Positions 25,425 through 39,237 of a stretch of DNA of 64,000 nt are shown here, in pieces. Origin of the DNA: Rotaria sordida (lineage: Eukaryota; Rotifera; Eurotatoria; Philodinida; Philodinidae); NCBI GenBank assembly GCA_905250125.1, contig CAJNOL010000015.1, positions 152,791-216,790 on the forward strand, in the 5' to 3' direction. Under the pieces are notes generated by a model. It made no database searches and was not told the origin of the DNA. It saw only the letters and a program-made list of their open reading frames with translations. Both the position numbers and the translations under genes were made by a program. The number at the start of each line of letters is the position of its first letter. The first letter of the stretch is position 1.

Positions 25425-25876
25425 ACTGGGTAATTCCACCGCATATATGATACGTTTATATCGAGTTCCTCCAAATCGTTTTTCATGTTTCAAATCATGT
25501 AGAGTATAGTCGATTTCCTTACTATGATAATAAAAGATCCACTATAAAATGTAATGTTGCAAAGATCAGTGATTCATAAAATTAATGCAAAACATAACTA
25601 ATACTATACAAAATAGTATAAATAATGTTAAAATATCCTTCATTATATATCGCTAACATAGAGTTTAGGCACATAGTGATATAGCAGGTTTTGTATAGTA
25701 TTAGCTATATTTCGCATTAATTTTGTGAATCATTGATCTCTTCAACATTAGAATTTATAGGGAATATTTTGTTATTATAATGAAGAAATCGACTATACTC
25801 TGTACGATTTGAAACATGAAAAAGATTTGAAGGAACTTGATGTAAACGTGTCATATATACGATGAAATCACCCAGC
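25425..25876. mobile_element. Foldback element, about 450 bp, flanked by TA
   Basis: Left ACTGGGTAATTCCACC pairs with right GATGAAATCACCCAGC. Further in, ATGTTTCAAATCATG pairs with CGATTTGAAACATG, and GTATAGTCGATTTCC pairs with GAAATCGACTATAC. Arms run nearly the full length with a loop near 25650. TA dinucleotides border both ends (25423-25424, 25877-25878), compatible with a TA target duplication. There is no ORF. Confidence 0.75.
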
Positions 25877-26052
25877 TACAATTAATATTCGATAATCATC
25901 AGTGAAATAATCTGTTTGTGTCCTTCATATTCTATCTATATCCTCAAGAGAAATACTTATGCTAGTCGTATAAGCATTAGGCGGCGGCAGCTTCTAGACT
26001 ATTATTATCATGAAAGTTAATCAAAAGTAATCCACCGTGGATTATTATTTTG

Positions 26053-26590
26053 ACTAGCGTTTAGTCCCAGAAACATACTGATAATATTATTATCAGTATT
26101 AGCAACAACGATATCTGGTTTACCATTATAATTAAAATTTTCAATGATTGCCTATCTGTATCTGTAGAATATGCTATATAGGACACAAAAGTTTCACTGA
26201 CATTTCTAAGTGATACATTCAAAGCATGTGACCAAGATAAGACAATGAACAGATCTAATCAATTATTATTATCGACATCAGCGCCAAACACTGATTCAGA
26301 ACTGTTACTAGTAGTTTATATCATTTGTAATTCAAAAATTCTAAAAATAGTTCTAAGAAATGCGTCAATATCGTTTTTAACAAAGTTAATAACTGTTAGA
26401 TCTAGATTAGTATTGCTATTGAAATCATTCACACGAATTCTTCTCAGATAATTACCACTCGACAATACAATCATTGTTGCAAAAGTCACTTTGGCACTAA
26501 CTACAAGCCAATAGAAAATAATCGTAGCAGAAAAAAATGTGATAGTATAAAAACATGAGATTCTATTCTTTTTTTGAGAATGGATATATA
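26053..26590 (-). pseudogene. Decayed FG-GAP/VCBS-repeat protein gene
   Basis: The minus strand shows repeat-like peptides in different frames: NDFNSNTNLDLTVINF (about 26370-26440), ADVDNNN followed by a stop and then LDLFIVLSWSHALNVSL (about 26200-26290), and ENFNYNGKPDIVVANTDNN (about 26085-26150). The pattern (N/D)DFNxDGKPDIVVAN plus an Ile/Phe-rich strand is the FG-GAP/VCBS beta-propeller unit, in which the D-x-N-x-D loop binds calcium. Stops and frame changes separate the units and no start or splice structure survives. This is a host gene relic, not a functional gene. Confidence 0.7.
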
Positions 26591-28325
26591 ATGAACTCAT
26601 ATCATATAAAAGCTTTCAATTAGATTCTAGTTGCAAAGTAAAATCAATACGATATACCAAGTTTCTCATTAGTGAGCAATCAAAAACACAGATAGAATTT
26701 TTTTTTTATAGTAGCAGCAAACTAGCAATGAAATATAAATGACAGGAAGTATGACACAATGAATATACAATCAAATATTGAAGATGACAACTCTGATTTC
26801 TCAGAATAAATTGTCAATAATCATTAAAGTACTCTTGTTCTTAATTGCATCCGATTCTATTCTTCATTTTAAAAAAAAAGACAAAAAACTCATTGCAATA
26901 TTCAGTGATATGAGTTTTATTTTCATGAGTACTACTTTCTCCTATTTATAAGAAATGATCATTTTTAATGAAACTGATTATTTTACAAATGACAAATTTA
27001 ATATGGTCATATAGGAATTAGAACTAAGAAAATCAATGCAAATTCTTTATATATAGATTGGTATCATATTTGATGACCTTGATGTAGTCAAGGTTGAAAT
27101 ATTTGATAATTTTTGTATGGCTCATAATGTTATTGAATTTTGAATATTTGACAATAGTGTTATACTTAATGTTAATATTTAAGTTGTGACTCTTATTAAT
27201 ATTGTTGTACTCACATTCACCTTAGATAAACTTTGCATCCCTAAAGCGACATAGCTAGAATACAAGATAATATTATAGTAATGAACTCGTTTGTTCAATA
27301 GTCTATTTTTTTTATTAAATAGATACGGATTAATTTACATGAATAGTAAGTATATACTACTTATAGTAAACAACATCATTTGATAAATGAGCAATCATCT
27401 TTAATATTTTTATAAGGTTCTAAGATCGAATACAAAGTATCTTATGCACAATCGTTGACATTTTTTTTTGGCTATTGAATAATATTCATAACAAAGTATT
27501 ATTGATGAACGGCAACTAACACTTATCTGAATAGCTACTGCATAACAATAGAGAACAATTTATTTAAGGCTGTCATGTAGCATAAGATGAATAAGATTGA
27601 GTTAATTTTACAATAGAATTATGATTGATATTCATGTAATTAGATGGTTTTGTGGTTTTTGACCTATGAAAACAATTAGTTAAAAGTAATGATTAGGAAT
27701 GTAAAAGAGACATTCGAAAAACTCTTGATATCTCTTAAAAAGAAAAAATTAATCGTCAATTGAGTAATCTATGTTCTTCTGTCAACAAGTAAAACATAAA
27801 ATAAGTGATATTCTTGTGTTTTTCATTCAATCTTTCTCTCAAGTCATACATTCATAATATATCCTTGTACAAAATCATATATGCAATCACATTATAATAT
27901 ATGAAATAATGCACATTGACATACAATGACATGCATCATTTAGCCATTAGATTACTATGACGTATATCGTTTACAGATAATCATGTTGATGTGAGAATAC
28001 ATAGTAATGTAGTCGTTTCCTTTTATTTTTTTGAAGGATAGATAATTTTGCTGCTAAAATTAAACACAACGGTGTATAATGATCTACATTAATATATTTG
28101 AAATAAAATATATCTCTATGAAATAGTTAACTATGGGATTTGTATTATATAATTCATTCATTTAAACAATCAATTTATGATATTGATTGTATTTACATCT
28201 TAAGTTTTGTTTCAATATGCATATTTGTCGTTCAATTGTAAATTTCATTTATAGTCATAGTAATTCTTATAATGTATAGTTAAGAGAAAATTGTTCTACT
28301 TAATAGAAATCTTTTGAGATAAAAG

Positions 28326-28792
28326 TCTAAAATGAATCATTTTTCATCATGAGTTATATCCAATTTATTAAAGCTTTGTCAGATATCAACGTATACAACT
28401 TAATGTTGAAATTTTCATCTAAAATTTGTATCCATGACGAGTTCTCAATGTCACTATATGACGTGCCGATTGCTTCAGCCAGCATGGATATTTCTCTCCC
28501 GAGATAACATATCTCAAAGATATGATATTTTGTTATGACGAACTCAGAAACTCGAACTCTTTTTTATTTTTCTTAGAATCTTATATCTCGAGATAAAAGC
28601 ATCCATATTGGCTGAAACGATTGGTACTTCATATTGTAATTCTAAGAACTCTTTTTTGAACAAAATTTTATATGAAGATTTCAATACTTAATTATTTTTT
28701 TTTTTTAATAATATACCTTGATGATATGCTAAAACTTCAGTACTTTGGGTATAACTCATGATGAAAGATTCAATGAAAAATACTTGAGTCTA
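28326..28792. mobile_element. Foldback element, about 470 bp
   Basis: Left TTTCATCATGAGTTATATCC pairs with right GGGTATAACTCATGATGAAA. Left ATTGCTTCAGCCAGCATGGA pairs with right TCCATATTGGCTGAAACGAT. The arms meet near 28540. There is no ORF and the target duplication is not clear. Confidence 0.7.
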
Positions 28793-31602
28793 GAATTTGT
28801 CTAGTTTCAATAGATTCTACCTAATCAAAAAAGTGTCATCTCAGAAAGTGTTTATCATTTGACGCACTTTTCTCATTAGACGTTTCGTAAAATTATTTTG
28901 AGTTACAAATTTACAATATCAATAATTCATAAGCTTGGCATAAGCATTTTGACCTAAATATAAACGTCTGGTGTCGGTGGAATAAACATAAGTTTTGATT
29001 GATTTTCATCTACAATATCAAGGACAAACAACAGCCGCTCTTGTATCATCGATGACAAACGTTACTTGTAAATCAAAACTATCATGATTTGGACACAAAT
29101 GTATAAACATACAATATATATATATATAATGTAGAGAAAAGCGTATAAATATTGCAAAGTTCATTTATCAAATATCACTAGAAGCAAATTTAACAGTAAT
29201 GATCAAATTACATTTATCCTACGAAATTAGTCTTATTTTTGATTAATACTAATGTAAATGAAGTTGATATGTTGAATATTTGAATGATGAACAAGAAATA
29301 TAACGATAATTTTTATCTTTTATCGATCTATTTTCTATACATGAGTTATCTTTTATAAGGCTTATTTTGATATTTCTTTCATAATATATACATATTTGTG
29401 GATGTACTATCATGTAACAAAACGCAAAGATCATTATTATTCAACTTACACATCTAATTATAAAGTCAAATAACTAATCAACAAAAGTCATTTTTTCATC
29501 AGATAAATAAACAATAACTAATTGTAATTATTTGTTTTCTTTATTAATCCCAAATTATTCCGATAATTATTTAGTCTTAATCAGTTATTTCATGTATATG
29601 TATATATAACAATACATGATTATTTGTTAGATCATGCAAAGAAAAATCTCAAACGGCATACTATTACTTAGTTCACAAACATATTTCTGATGTCTTTTCT
29701 CTATTACATGGTACAAAGCTCGATAAAAATCAACGTTTGTTACGTCTGTCAAAAGCTTATCTAAATGGATGATCAACTATCAAAGAAACATCGTTATATT
29801 TTATCATTTCTTTTTGAATAGTTGTTTTGTTTTGCATTTCATTCAAATTTTTCTATTAAACAACAAAAATATTTGATTTGAACACAAAAAAGAAGAAATT
29901 CAAACTAATATCAGCAAAAGAAAAAAAAAAAGAAAAGTGTTTATAATGAACATTGTCTATGTCAAGGACTGCTATTTGTAGCATATAACATATTAACGTT
30001 GAAAAGCAAAGAAAAAAAAAATAGTATATATACCAATTGTTCGGTCGACGTCATTATAGAAAAAAAAATGGAATATGTACGACATGAATGAATCTGTTGT
30101 ATACATTATTCATATCTATGTTTGTTTTAAGACATAAGGATGAATGCAAAAGCTATGCATTTTCTAATTGTCGAAAAGTTTTTTTTATAGCAAGGTTCAT
30201 TTGTTAAATAAACTAAATAAGAAACAAATAGTTTATTTAAGATGCTAACTCAGGCATATTCCATTTACAAAATTATTCTAGACTTAATACAAAAAAAAAA
30301 GAATATTATTAGTCATCATGCAATGCACTTATTCATTTGCTTTACAATAGTAAGTGTAATTCCTAAAGAATAACAATTGGATTTATAATCACTTTCACTT
30401 ATGTCAGTTGTTTTCTCTTTTTTTTTTCTTGATTATTTTCAATATTCATTGATATTGTCTGTTCAATCAATAATCCAATTTTGTCTTCTAGATTTTCTAT
30501 GTACTTATAGTTCAATGATCATGTCATGTCGAGAACTTATATTATTAATTGGAAAATTAGGTCTTGTATTATAAAAGAAATCATTTGAAGATTACAGGTC
30601 ACACAGTATGTTAATTATGATTCGTTTTTTTCTCAAAAAAAAAAAAACATTAGAATTTTTTTTCGAAAATTCATAAAGTTTTGCATATTTAGCACGTAGT
30701 TCTTCCTCGAGGCTTTCATGTGCATAAAAAGAAATCAATTTATTTTTATTAGAATCTTAATTAGAACAAATCTTGTATTGGATTAAAACATAACAAATGA
30801 ATATTTCCTTTCCTTCATTCAAGGTTAATTTGAAGCAAATAAACAAAAATAGTATGATTACTTATGAATAATTATTTCCTGTTTCTTAATACTAGATATT
30901 TGACGTCTGGAAAAATTTTCTCAGTCCATTATTCATTGTCAATATCAATAGATGAAAGATCATCATGTCATTTTATTAGTCTTATTCTCAACATTGATAA
31001 ACAGACATAGCATATATTCTCTCATTAGACTAGATATTCGATCATCAATACTAACTGATAGTTATTGACACTTGTCCTTCTCTATCTTTTTCCTAGCCTA
31101 ATATGACTACGACTCAATTAGGAATATATCAAAAGAAATCAATATGCCAAATATATCTATATGTTTCACAATAAATTGCAATTTGTTTAAATGTATATAC
31201 TCATCAACCTTTATAACAATCATCGGTAAGAAAAAGAGAGAGAGAAAGAGACAAAAGTCAAATAATAAAAGTTATTGTGCAGTATTGGCAATTGAATCAT
31301 ATTTATATATGTATATACGTATGGGTGCGTGTAGCCATTCATATAATTGTCTGGATGTTACATCTTGCATTGCAACTAAAGAATAACATCAATAAAAGCA
31401 AAAAAAAGCAAGTTTAGTGTGCAGCAGCATGATTGTCTTCTTTCTACTTACACATCTTTTGCCTCCCGCGCATACAGGAGCACATCTTTGCTCTTCTTCT
31501 CGTCTCTTTCGTCGTCTTTTCCTCCACGGATGCCAATTCTGATGAAAGAAACAAGATTGACACGCTAGAAGAGCATAGCAGAGATTTGCACGCGAGACAT
31601 AA

Positions 31603-31624
31603 AGAGAGAGAGAGAGAGAGAGAG
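31603..31624. repeat. (GA)n microsatellite
   Basis: Perfect AG/GA run inside spurious ORFs on both strands (31433-31849 plus, 31444-31698 minus). Confidence 0.9.
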
Positions 31625-31963
31625 CGAACGAGAGAATTTAACATTGTGCGCAATGAGTCCTTCCAGCTGTGTTGCATGAGTTCAGAGACATACAACATTC
31701 TCTTTCTCTTCTATCTTTATCGTTTGACTTCTTGTATTGTGTTGTGTATATGCTCTCTGCTTATCGAGCCGAGCACATCGCATAGAGTTGTTAATTGTTC
31801 GTCCGATGAAAAAAAAAGAGAGCGAGAAATCTTCAATATAGAAAGCTAAATCCTTTTTTCTAACATAAAAATAACTTACACATATATATACATAAGTATA
31901 TTTCTTCAGGCAAATTAACGGCAATCTTCAGGTAAGTGTTTATGTTAAGAAAATTTTCTTATG

Positions 31964-31991
31964 TGAATATATATATATATATATATATATA
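31964..31991. repeat. (AT)n microsatellite
   Basis: About 14 AT units; a second AT run lies at about 32246-32269. Confidence 0.9.
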
Positions 31992-33004
31992 GAACATCCG
32001 AATAAAAAGAAATAAATTTTCTCAAGATAAAGATTTGTAAAATAATAATATTCTATGTTAATATAAAACAGAGAATGTAATAATTAAAAGTTGTGATATA
32101 TTTTATACGTATATAAATAATAGTAAATTAATTTTATTTTAGCATAATATATATTCTATCACGATTATCGATCATAAATGACTTCGACTGATCCGTCAAC
32201 AAACACATTTACATTTACAAGTAAGCATTGATTAAATCTTGATACATATATATATATATATATATATATGGCATAGAATTCTTCTATATACTAGAAATAA
32301 TATATATGAAAAATCATAGTTGTATGAATAAGAGTTTAACTTTTAACGATCAATAGTGTCATCTATCAAAAAAACATATCAAGATGTCGCAAAGTCTTTG
32401 ATAGTAATTTTATCATAGTAATAATAATTTTATTAAAATGTCAATTATCTTTTTTCTTTTTTTATACTCGTCTATTTTGACATCTCATTTCTTATTTAAT
32501 GGATGAAAAGAAAAATGTTGTCAAGACTAAATTAATTTTGATAATATGCAGGTACAACGAATTTCTCAATATATTTATTATTCCTTATGGATTTGGAGTT
32601 TTGCTTTTTTTTTATCACTTTGGTATATCCATGTATATTTATATATGGATAAAAAACATCAGTTTATTATATCAACAGTAAACTGTTGTCTTGTCTATCC
32701 ATAAACATTTACAAATAAACAGTTATTTTCTTCATATATTATCTGATAAGAGAAAACAAAAAAAAAGAAAAGAAAAATTGATTTCTTTTTTCTTTTTTTT
32801 TTGATTAAATGTTGTTCATACTAGATCATTAGTCATAAAAACTTGTTTATATTCTACTACAGACAGATCTTTTCTATGCTATCTGGTTATGCGTGCATCT
32901 CGGAAGCTCGAAAACGTGCATAGAGACATGTCTGGCTTCTTTTCTTCAGTTTTGTCACTGTTTGACATATTTTCCATTTACACCCAAAAAGAATTGCTAT
33001 TATT

Positions 33005-33048
33005 ATCATCATCATCATCATCATCATCATCATCGTCATCATCATCAC
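33005..33048. repeat. (TCA)n microsatellite
   Basis: Near-perfect TCA array with one TCG. It creates Ser-, His- and Asp-run ORFs on both strands that are not genes. Confidence 0.95.
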
Positions 33049-33681
33049 GAATGGAATCTATTTTCCGTTCTAATCGTCTTCGAATCATATTTTCCGTTAT
33101 CAATTTTATTACTATACTCGATAACGTTCTATTCGAAAAAAAATCCAAGAAAGAAAACAATTTTTAAATAAATACATCTAAAAGAAAAATCTATTGTCAT
33201 CAAAAAGAAAAAGTAGAACCATTTTACGTAATGATTAATTTTACAATAAGAAACAATTAGTATTCGTGTATCGTACAGACAATAATGAACTCATTGACTA
33301 TATCCGCCCACCAGGCAATATATGGCCTTCCATTTTTTATGTTTATATAAGTCTGGCCAAATGATAGGAACAGTGGAACATACATAAAAATGAAGCAATA
33401 TGGATAGAACAACGTCGTTTGTAAATACATAGGCGTGTGCGTGTAGTGTATGTTTTGGGAGAACAGATAACAAAGTTCTTCTTTTCATATTCCTTCTTTT
33501 CTCCTCTTCATATCAGTACGCTGATCTAATCGTGGATGACACAGCATCAGCAAAGAAAGAAACAGGCGATGTTAAGAGAAAGAAGACGATGTTGCTATGC
33601 TTGTTGTCATTCTCTTGTCGTCATAATCTTCAGCGATTCTCGCGCATATGATTAGAAACGACGATTCTTGAAAACCGACGC

Positions 33682-33702
33682 ACATACATACATACATACA
33701 TA
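33682..33702. repeat. (CATA)n microsatellite
   Basis: Five CATA/ACAT units, some 450 bp upstream of the ARHGAP6 ATG. Confidence 0.9.
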
Positions 33703-34153
33703 AACACACACGCACATCGACATACATACAAAACTCTTTTTAACTCGAACATCACAATCGTTGTATCTGAAACACGAATAGATCTTTTATCCATTTCCAT
33801 CGTTATCTATCTTAAGTCCAACTAATGACGAATGATCGACTGGGCCATCATTAGAGAAAATATAGAAAGCAAAAAGAAGAAGAAAAAAAACGCAAGAAAA
33901 AGTACCACCATCACTAACATCACGGTCATTGGTAATTAGAGAGTCTTGGGCACACATGCGCATGTATGCTTACTATTGAAAGAAAGAAAAGAAGAGAGAG
34001 AGAGAGAGAGAGAAAAAAAATCGAGTTCGTGTACAAATACTGGTTGATCAAAAAGAATGTTGATGAATCGTTGTCCACATTGACAACACCCTTGATTGGC
34101 TCAAACTAATTAAATAGCATACGGCGAACTACAAATATACAAATATATTAACA

Positions 34154-37100
34154 ATGGCTCGCCATACACCTTTACCTCGTTTTCGACTCGATACAGATCC
34201 AATTACTGAACAATGTGTTAATAGCGTACGTTTTACATTGGGATCACCAAATATGCCACAACGACAATCACAAATACAAACACAACGATCTCAAGCTCGT
34301 CTTCGTCGATCAGCTTGTTCTGATTTACAATCTACAACTATACCAGAAGAACGTATATATAATGAAAATCGTCGTCGAGCAAGTTTAACTATTGATCGAT
34401 CATCAGAAGAAATAACTGATATTCCAACAACAGCTTCATATGATGAAGAACCAACTGAATGTGACTATGCAAAATTATGTCGACAACGATGTCAATCTCT
34501 TTATGGACCATTCCCTGATTCTATAGATACATCAACACCAGTAACTTCATTAATTTTAACAGGAAATTCATTAATAGTGAGCGATGATGATGATGATGAT
34601 AATAATGACGACGATGAACGAGACGAAGATGAAGAGGAACAAACTTTTGAAACACCATCAACAAATAATTTTCGTTATTCATTACCTGATACATTACCTG
34701 TTGGATTTGGAATACGAAAATTTCTTAAACGTAATAGAACAAATAATTGTTATCATCATCATCATCGATTCGATTTACCATCACATTCATCTCATTCATT
34801 ATATTCATCAACATCATCTTCTCCATCTATATCAACAAATTCTTCTTCACCATTATCAACATTCCGTAATTTTTTTTCTCTAGTTAAACTACCACCATCA
34901 TCATCATCATCCACAGCAACAAAACCAATGAATTCAACAACATCATCAATATCAACAACACCACATCATTCGAGTTTAACTACATTAACTAGTGCTAGTG
35001 GTGGATCATCAGCAACACTTGATCAAACAATATCATTCATTTCATCATCAAAAAAACGTCCAACGACTATTATTGATACTCAATACCAATGGCACTTTGA
35101 GGTAAGTATAGAATACACACTATGTTGTTAATTAGAGAAACAACTGCTGCCACATCATCCAGCATTACTAGTTGATAGTAGAACATCTTATTTATGCGAC
35201 ATACATAGAGACAAAAAAGAAACATAGCAGTACCATCGACAAAACAGATATTGTAGTCGAATAGTTGCAAGAGTAAGAAAAAAAACCAAGAGACAGAGGA
35301 AAAACGGCTTCAATGATAATGCAAACAACAGGCGTATGAGTTTTGCTCGACTATATATCTCATCTCACTAGTAGGCAAACTTATTAATACAATAATCGAA
35401 TGAGGGCATTTATTTATAGAAAGAAAATAATATATATTCAAAAAAAAAAAAAAAAAAAAAAAAAACTATATTTTTGTCGGTCAACATGATCTTTGTTTAT
35501 CAGAAGAAAAAAAACAAAAAATAAACACATCTTAAATAACGATAAATCTAAATGACCTAGGTAGAATTAGTTATAGACACTTATTTTGCTATTATTTTTA
35601 CATTTTTACATTTAGTTTATGATGTTTTCCATATGTTCGTTTTTCATTTGATTATTTGCATTGTTGTTTTTCCATAACTATATATATATACTAGCAAACA
35701 TCTGTCATTGATCGATATATGTACATATAAAGGATTGTTGCATTAATTTTTTTATCAAATTCTCCTTCTGATCAGATATTTTTCTTTGTTATTTATGTCT
35801 AGACTGATAAATCACAATGGTGTTCATCTGATAATACAAGTATAATTGTTCTTGGTTCAATTGAATTACATAATTTAACATATGCTGAACATAAACAATT
35901 GAAACGCCTTATTCTTCAACGTTTGCAATCATCACAATATGATCTTGGCGTGCCAATACATGTGCCGAAAGGTAACTTTGATTAGAGATGACAATTTTTT
36001 GACATATACATGCAACAAATTTTCAATGATCCTATGCTTACTTGCACGTATAAATCAAGAAAATTCTATTAAAAGAACAAAATAGAGAGATTCCCGTTTC
36101 TAATCAAATCAACCTCTCGTTGATCGAATTCCGTTGTACGTGCATCGCCTTGATTCGTGTTCGTATTGTCCTAAGCGAAGCAAAGTGTCTTATTCTGGGA
36201 CATCCTTCATTTTTTTTTCTCTTGTTTTATGTGAATCTATCGATCAAAATAGTCAAGAAAATGAGAAAAAAAAACACAAAATAGATCGATCTGAGACAGA
36301 AATAAATTACATGACATTTACTGAATGGTTCGTCTTACATACATTAATCTCTGTAGAAGTCAATCAGTCAATTTGAAGAATATGCAAAAAAACAGAGAAA
36401 AAAAAGTATAGAATAACAAAACATCATGATATAAAAGAAACAAAAATAAGATAAATGATAATGATGATTGCTTCCTCTGATAGTCATTTTTATTTGACAG
36501 TGAAATTTGACACTGACTCCTTAAGAATTTTGTTAATGTATTTCTTCATAATATTTATTTCTAATTGAAAAAATATGGAGAAATCTAAATGATACGATAA
36601 AAATAAAGATAAATTGACATTCCATTAAGATTTAATAGAATTATTCATTCAGAAAATGCAATTTTTCATAGTTCGATGAAAGACAAAATTGTAATGAACT
36701 ATTATATACATATATGTAAAAATATATTAGAAAAAAAAAAGCAAAATTTTATTAAAGATTTAACAATTAATTTCATTGATATTTTAATTGTTCTTTTTTC
36801 TTCTTTTCAGAAGAACCAGTTAGAAAACGTAAACATCATTTTATGTTTCGTAGTAAATCAAGTGACAAATCAAAAGAAGCAAGAGGTTTATATCCTATTT
36901 TCATTCAAATATTTCCGTCAATTATTTACTTTTTTTTGTGTTATAGAAGCTAAATCAAATGGAAATGTCTTTGGTGTTGCTCTAGCTCAATGTGTAATTG
37001 ATGATGATTGTCGTCTTCAAGATGAAACAACTCCCGTATCACCACCTATTATTTCTTCAGTTAGTGGAGCTAATCGAAAAGATAGTGCTGATATGGTTAT

Positions 37101-39237
37101 AATGAGAACCAATGAAAGACGAACAAGTCCATCCGGAAGTGTTTCATCAACAAATGATAGTGGATATTCAATTTCCCCTGCAAGTCCAAGTAGTTTACAT
37201 GTAAAAAAAAAGAAAATTAAAATAAATTGAATATTTATAAAAAAAAAAAAAAAAACCTAACTCTAAATTTAGATATCAGATTGTGATTATGAACACACTA
37301 AAATTCGATCAGTATCACTTGAGGCATTAGCTGGAAATGAACCGGGTACTAGTATAAATAGATGTAATACAATACGATGTTATCCAGCTAAAGTACCGGA
37401 ATTAATACAAAATTGTTGTGATTTTTTAGAAAAAAATGGTAAATAATATTGAATATTTTTGTTTTGTTCGGTAAACAAGACTTTGTTTTCTTTTTTGCGT
37501 ATTTTAGCATTACAAACAGTTGGTCTATTTCGAGTTGGTGTATCAAAAAAACGTTTGAAAGAAGTAAGTCTTAAATGTCAAATAATTCTGAATAACCAAA
37601 GGCAAATGTCATTATAATATAAACTTATTTATTTGTTAATAATCAATATTGAGAAAAAATAAAGGTCAAAATAAGATTAAAATTTTTTTTTTTCTTTTTT
37701 TAGCTTAAAGATCAAGTTAATTTAAGTCGTAGTTTAACATTTGATTTATCAACAAATGCACATGATATAGCTGGTCTAATCAAAGAATTTCTACGTGAAT
37801 TACCTGAACCATTACTGACACGCGATTTATGTGCGCCATTTCTTAATATTCCATCAAGTATATGTGTTTATATTTAAACTAAATATGAATGTTAATGGTT
37901 TTTTTTTCTTGTCTAGAACTTAATCCAAAAGATCAATCTCGTGTTCTTTCATATCTTATTGGTTTATTACCATCATCAAATCGAGATACATTATATACAT
38001 TATTAAAATTTCTTTATCATGTTTCTTTAAATTCTCAAGATCGTTATACAGCTGATGGAAAACTTTTTATACCTGGTAATAAAATGGATACAGCAAATTT
38101 AGCTATTGTTTTTGCACCAACAATACTTATGGATAGTAAAGCACCGGTGATATCAAGTAAAGATATGAGTGTAGCTATGAGTGCTGATCAAATGGAACAA
38201 GGAAAAACTGTTTTAAAAATGATGATTGAACAGTATAAAGATCTTTTTATGGTATCATCTATTTTTTTTTTCTTTGTTTTCATATTTCAATATTAAATGA
38301 TTTATATAATTATCTTATTTAGATACCTAAAGATTTACATAATCAAATATGTCTTGTATTAAATGAATTAGATAGTACACAATTGATGAGGGCATTAGCA
38401 TTTAAAGTACAAAAAGGTTGTGGGTAAGTACTCATTATAATAATGAATGTTAATGTCATTAGTTAATAATTATATTTTAGAATAACTTCTATGCAATTAA
38501 ATGAATTTAATGAACGTTTATTAATGTCACTTGATTTGACACCACTTTTATGTGAAACACCAAATGCAACAAGTAGTATTTTCTCCTCAATCATTCCTCA
38601 AACAAATCGATCTAATCAACAACAACAAACACTTCGTCGTTATAATCATCGACGTAATTCAGATTTTCCATGTACATCAACACATGCATCACGTTCATCA
38701 GAATTTCTTCAAGTACCTATGTCATCATCACAACAACGTCTTACAAATCAAACTCAACAATCATTATCAAAAATGCCACGTGTACGTGATATACGTGAAG
38801 CAAGTATAGATCAAATTATATTTCGTGTTATTGAACCATTTACATCCATATCTAATCAAGAACAAAAACAACCATATTTAAGACATCCAACTGAACCTAT
38901 TATAAATATAAGTTCTTTTGATGATGTTATGACTTCATCTATTATAAGACCGAATTCATTAGATATAAAAGAATCTCCACCATCACCACCACCATCACCT
39001 ATTTTACGAACTTCTGCAACATCTTCAACGACAACAACAACAACAGCAGCAACATCAGACACTTCACTTTTACGAGAAATAAAACCATATTCACGTTCAA
39101 AAACAGCTCCACTTTCATCTTCGTCCGGTGCACAATTTTTAAGTGTTAAACGTCGAGAAGCACGTGATTTATGTGGTTCGAGTTCGAACGATGATTCGCC
39201 ATCGCCTACTAGTGGTCATCATAGTACTCTTGTTTAA
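34154..39237 (+). CDS. ARHGAP6: Rho GTPase-activating protein of the ARHGAP6 type
   Basis: Ten exons: 34154-35101, 35803-35971, 36811-36885, 36947-37200, 37273-37438, 37508-37563, 37704-37857, 37917-38251, 38323-38423 and 38481-39237; 1004 aa in frame. The first exon is low-complexity with an Asp/Glu run (residues ~140-165) and Ser-rich tracts. Blocks shared with vertebrate ARHGAP6 are VFGVALAQCVIDDD (human VFGVPLSQVIAND), the RhoGAP domain (~515-700), and FMIPKDLHNQ just after it (human FMVPPDLQN). The arginine finger is R546 in GLFRVG; FLRELPEPLL and NKMDTANLAIVFAP are the other hallmark strips. The enzyme should speed GTP hydrolysis by Rho; in vertebrates ARHGAP6 acts on RhoA and actin. 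ARHGAP36 is a relative but usually has a changed finger. The C-terminal 250 residues are Ser/Pro/Thr-rich and probably disordered. Confidence 0.88.
35440..35465. repeat. Poly(A) tract in ARHGAP6 intron 1
   Basis: A run of 26 A. No SINE- or LINE-like body is evident upstream. Confidence 0.85.

Larger units (their letters stand above)
23728..34153. other. Gene-poor 10.4-kb interval
   Basis: It lies between the FSIP1 stop and the ARHGAP6 ATG. It holds three foldback elements (24671-25250, 25425-25876, 28326-28792), a dead VCBS-repeat gene (26053-26590) and, from about 31100 on, microsatellites (GA, AT, TCA, CATA). From 28800 to 31000 I see only AT-rich unique DNA. The last 700 bp presumably carry the ARHGAP6 promoter and 5'UTR. 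Confidence 0.55.

Noticed and set aside
31433-31924. 138-aa plus ORF and 80-84-aa minus ORFs
   Set aside because: They overlap each other on both strands around a GA microsatellite, with no splice or domain evidence.
32889-33171. Ser-, His- and Asp-run ORFs in three frames
   Set aside because: All three translate the same TCA microsatellite.
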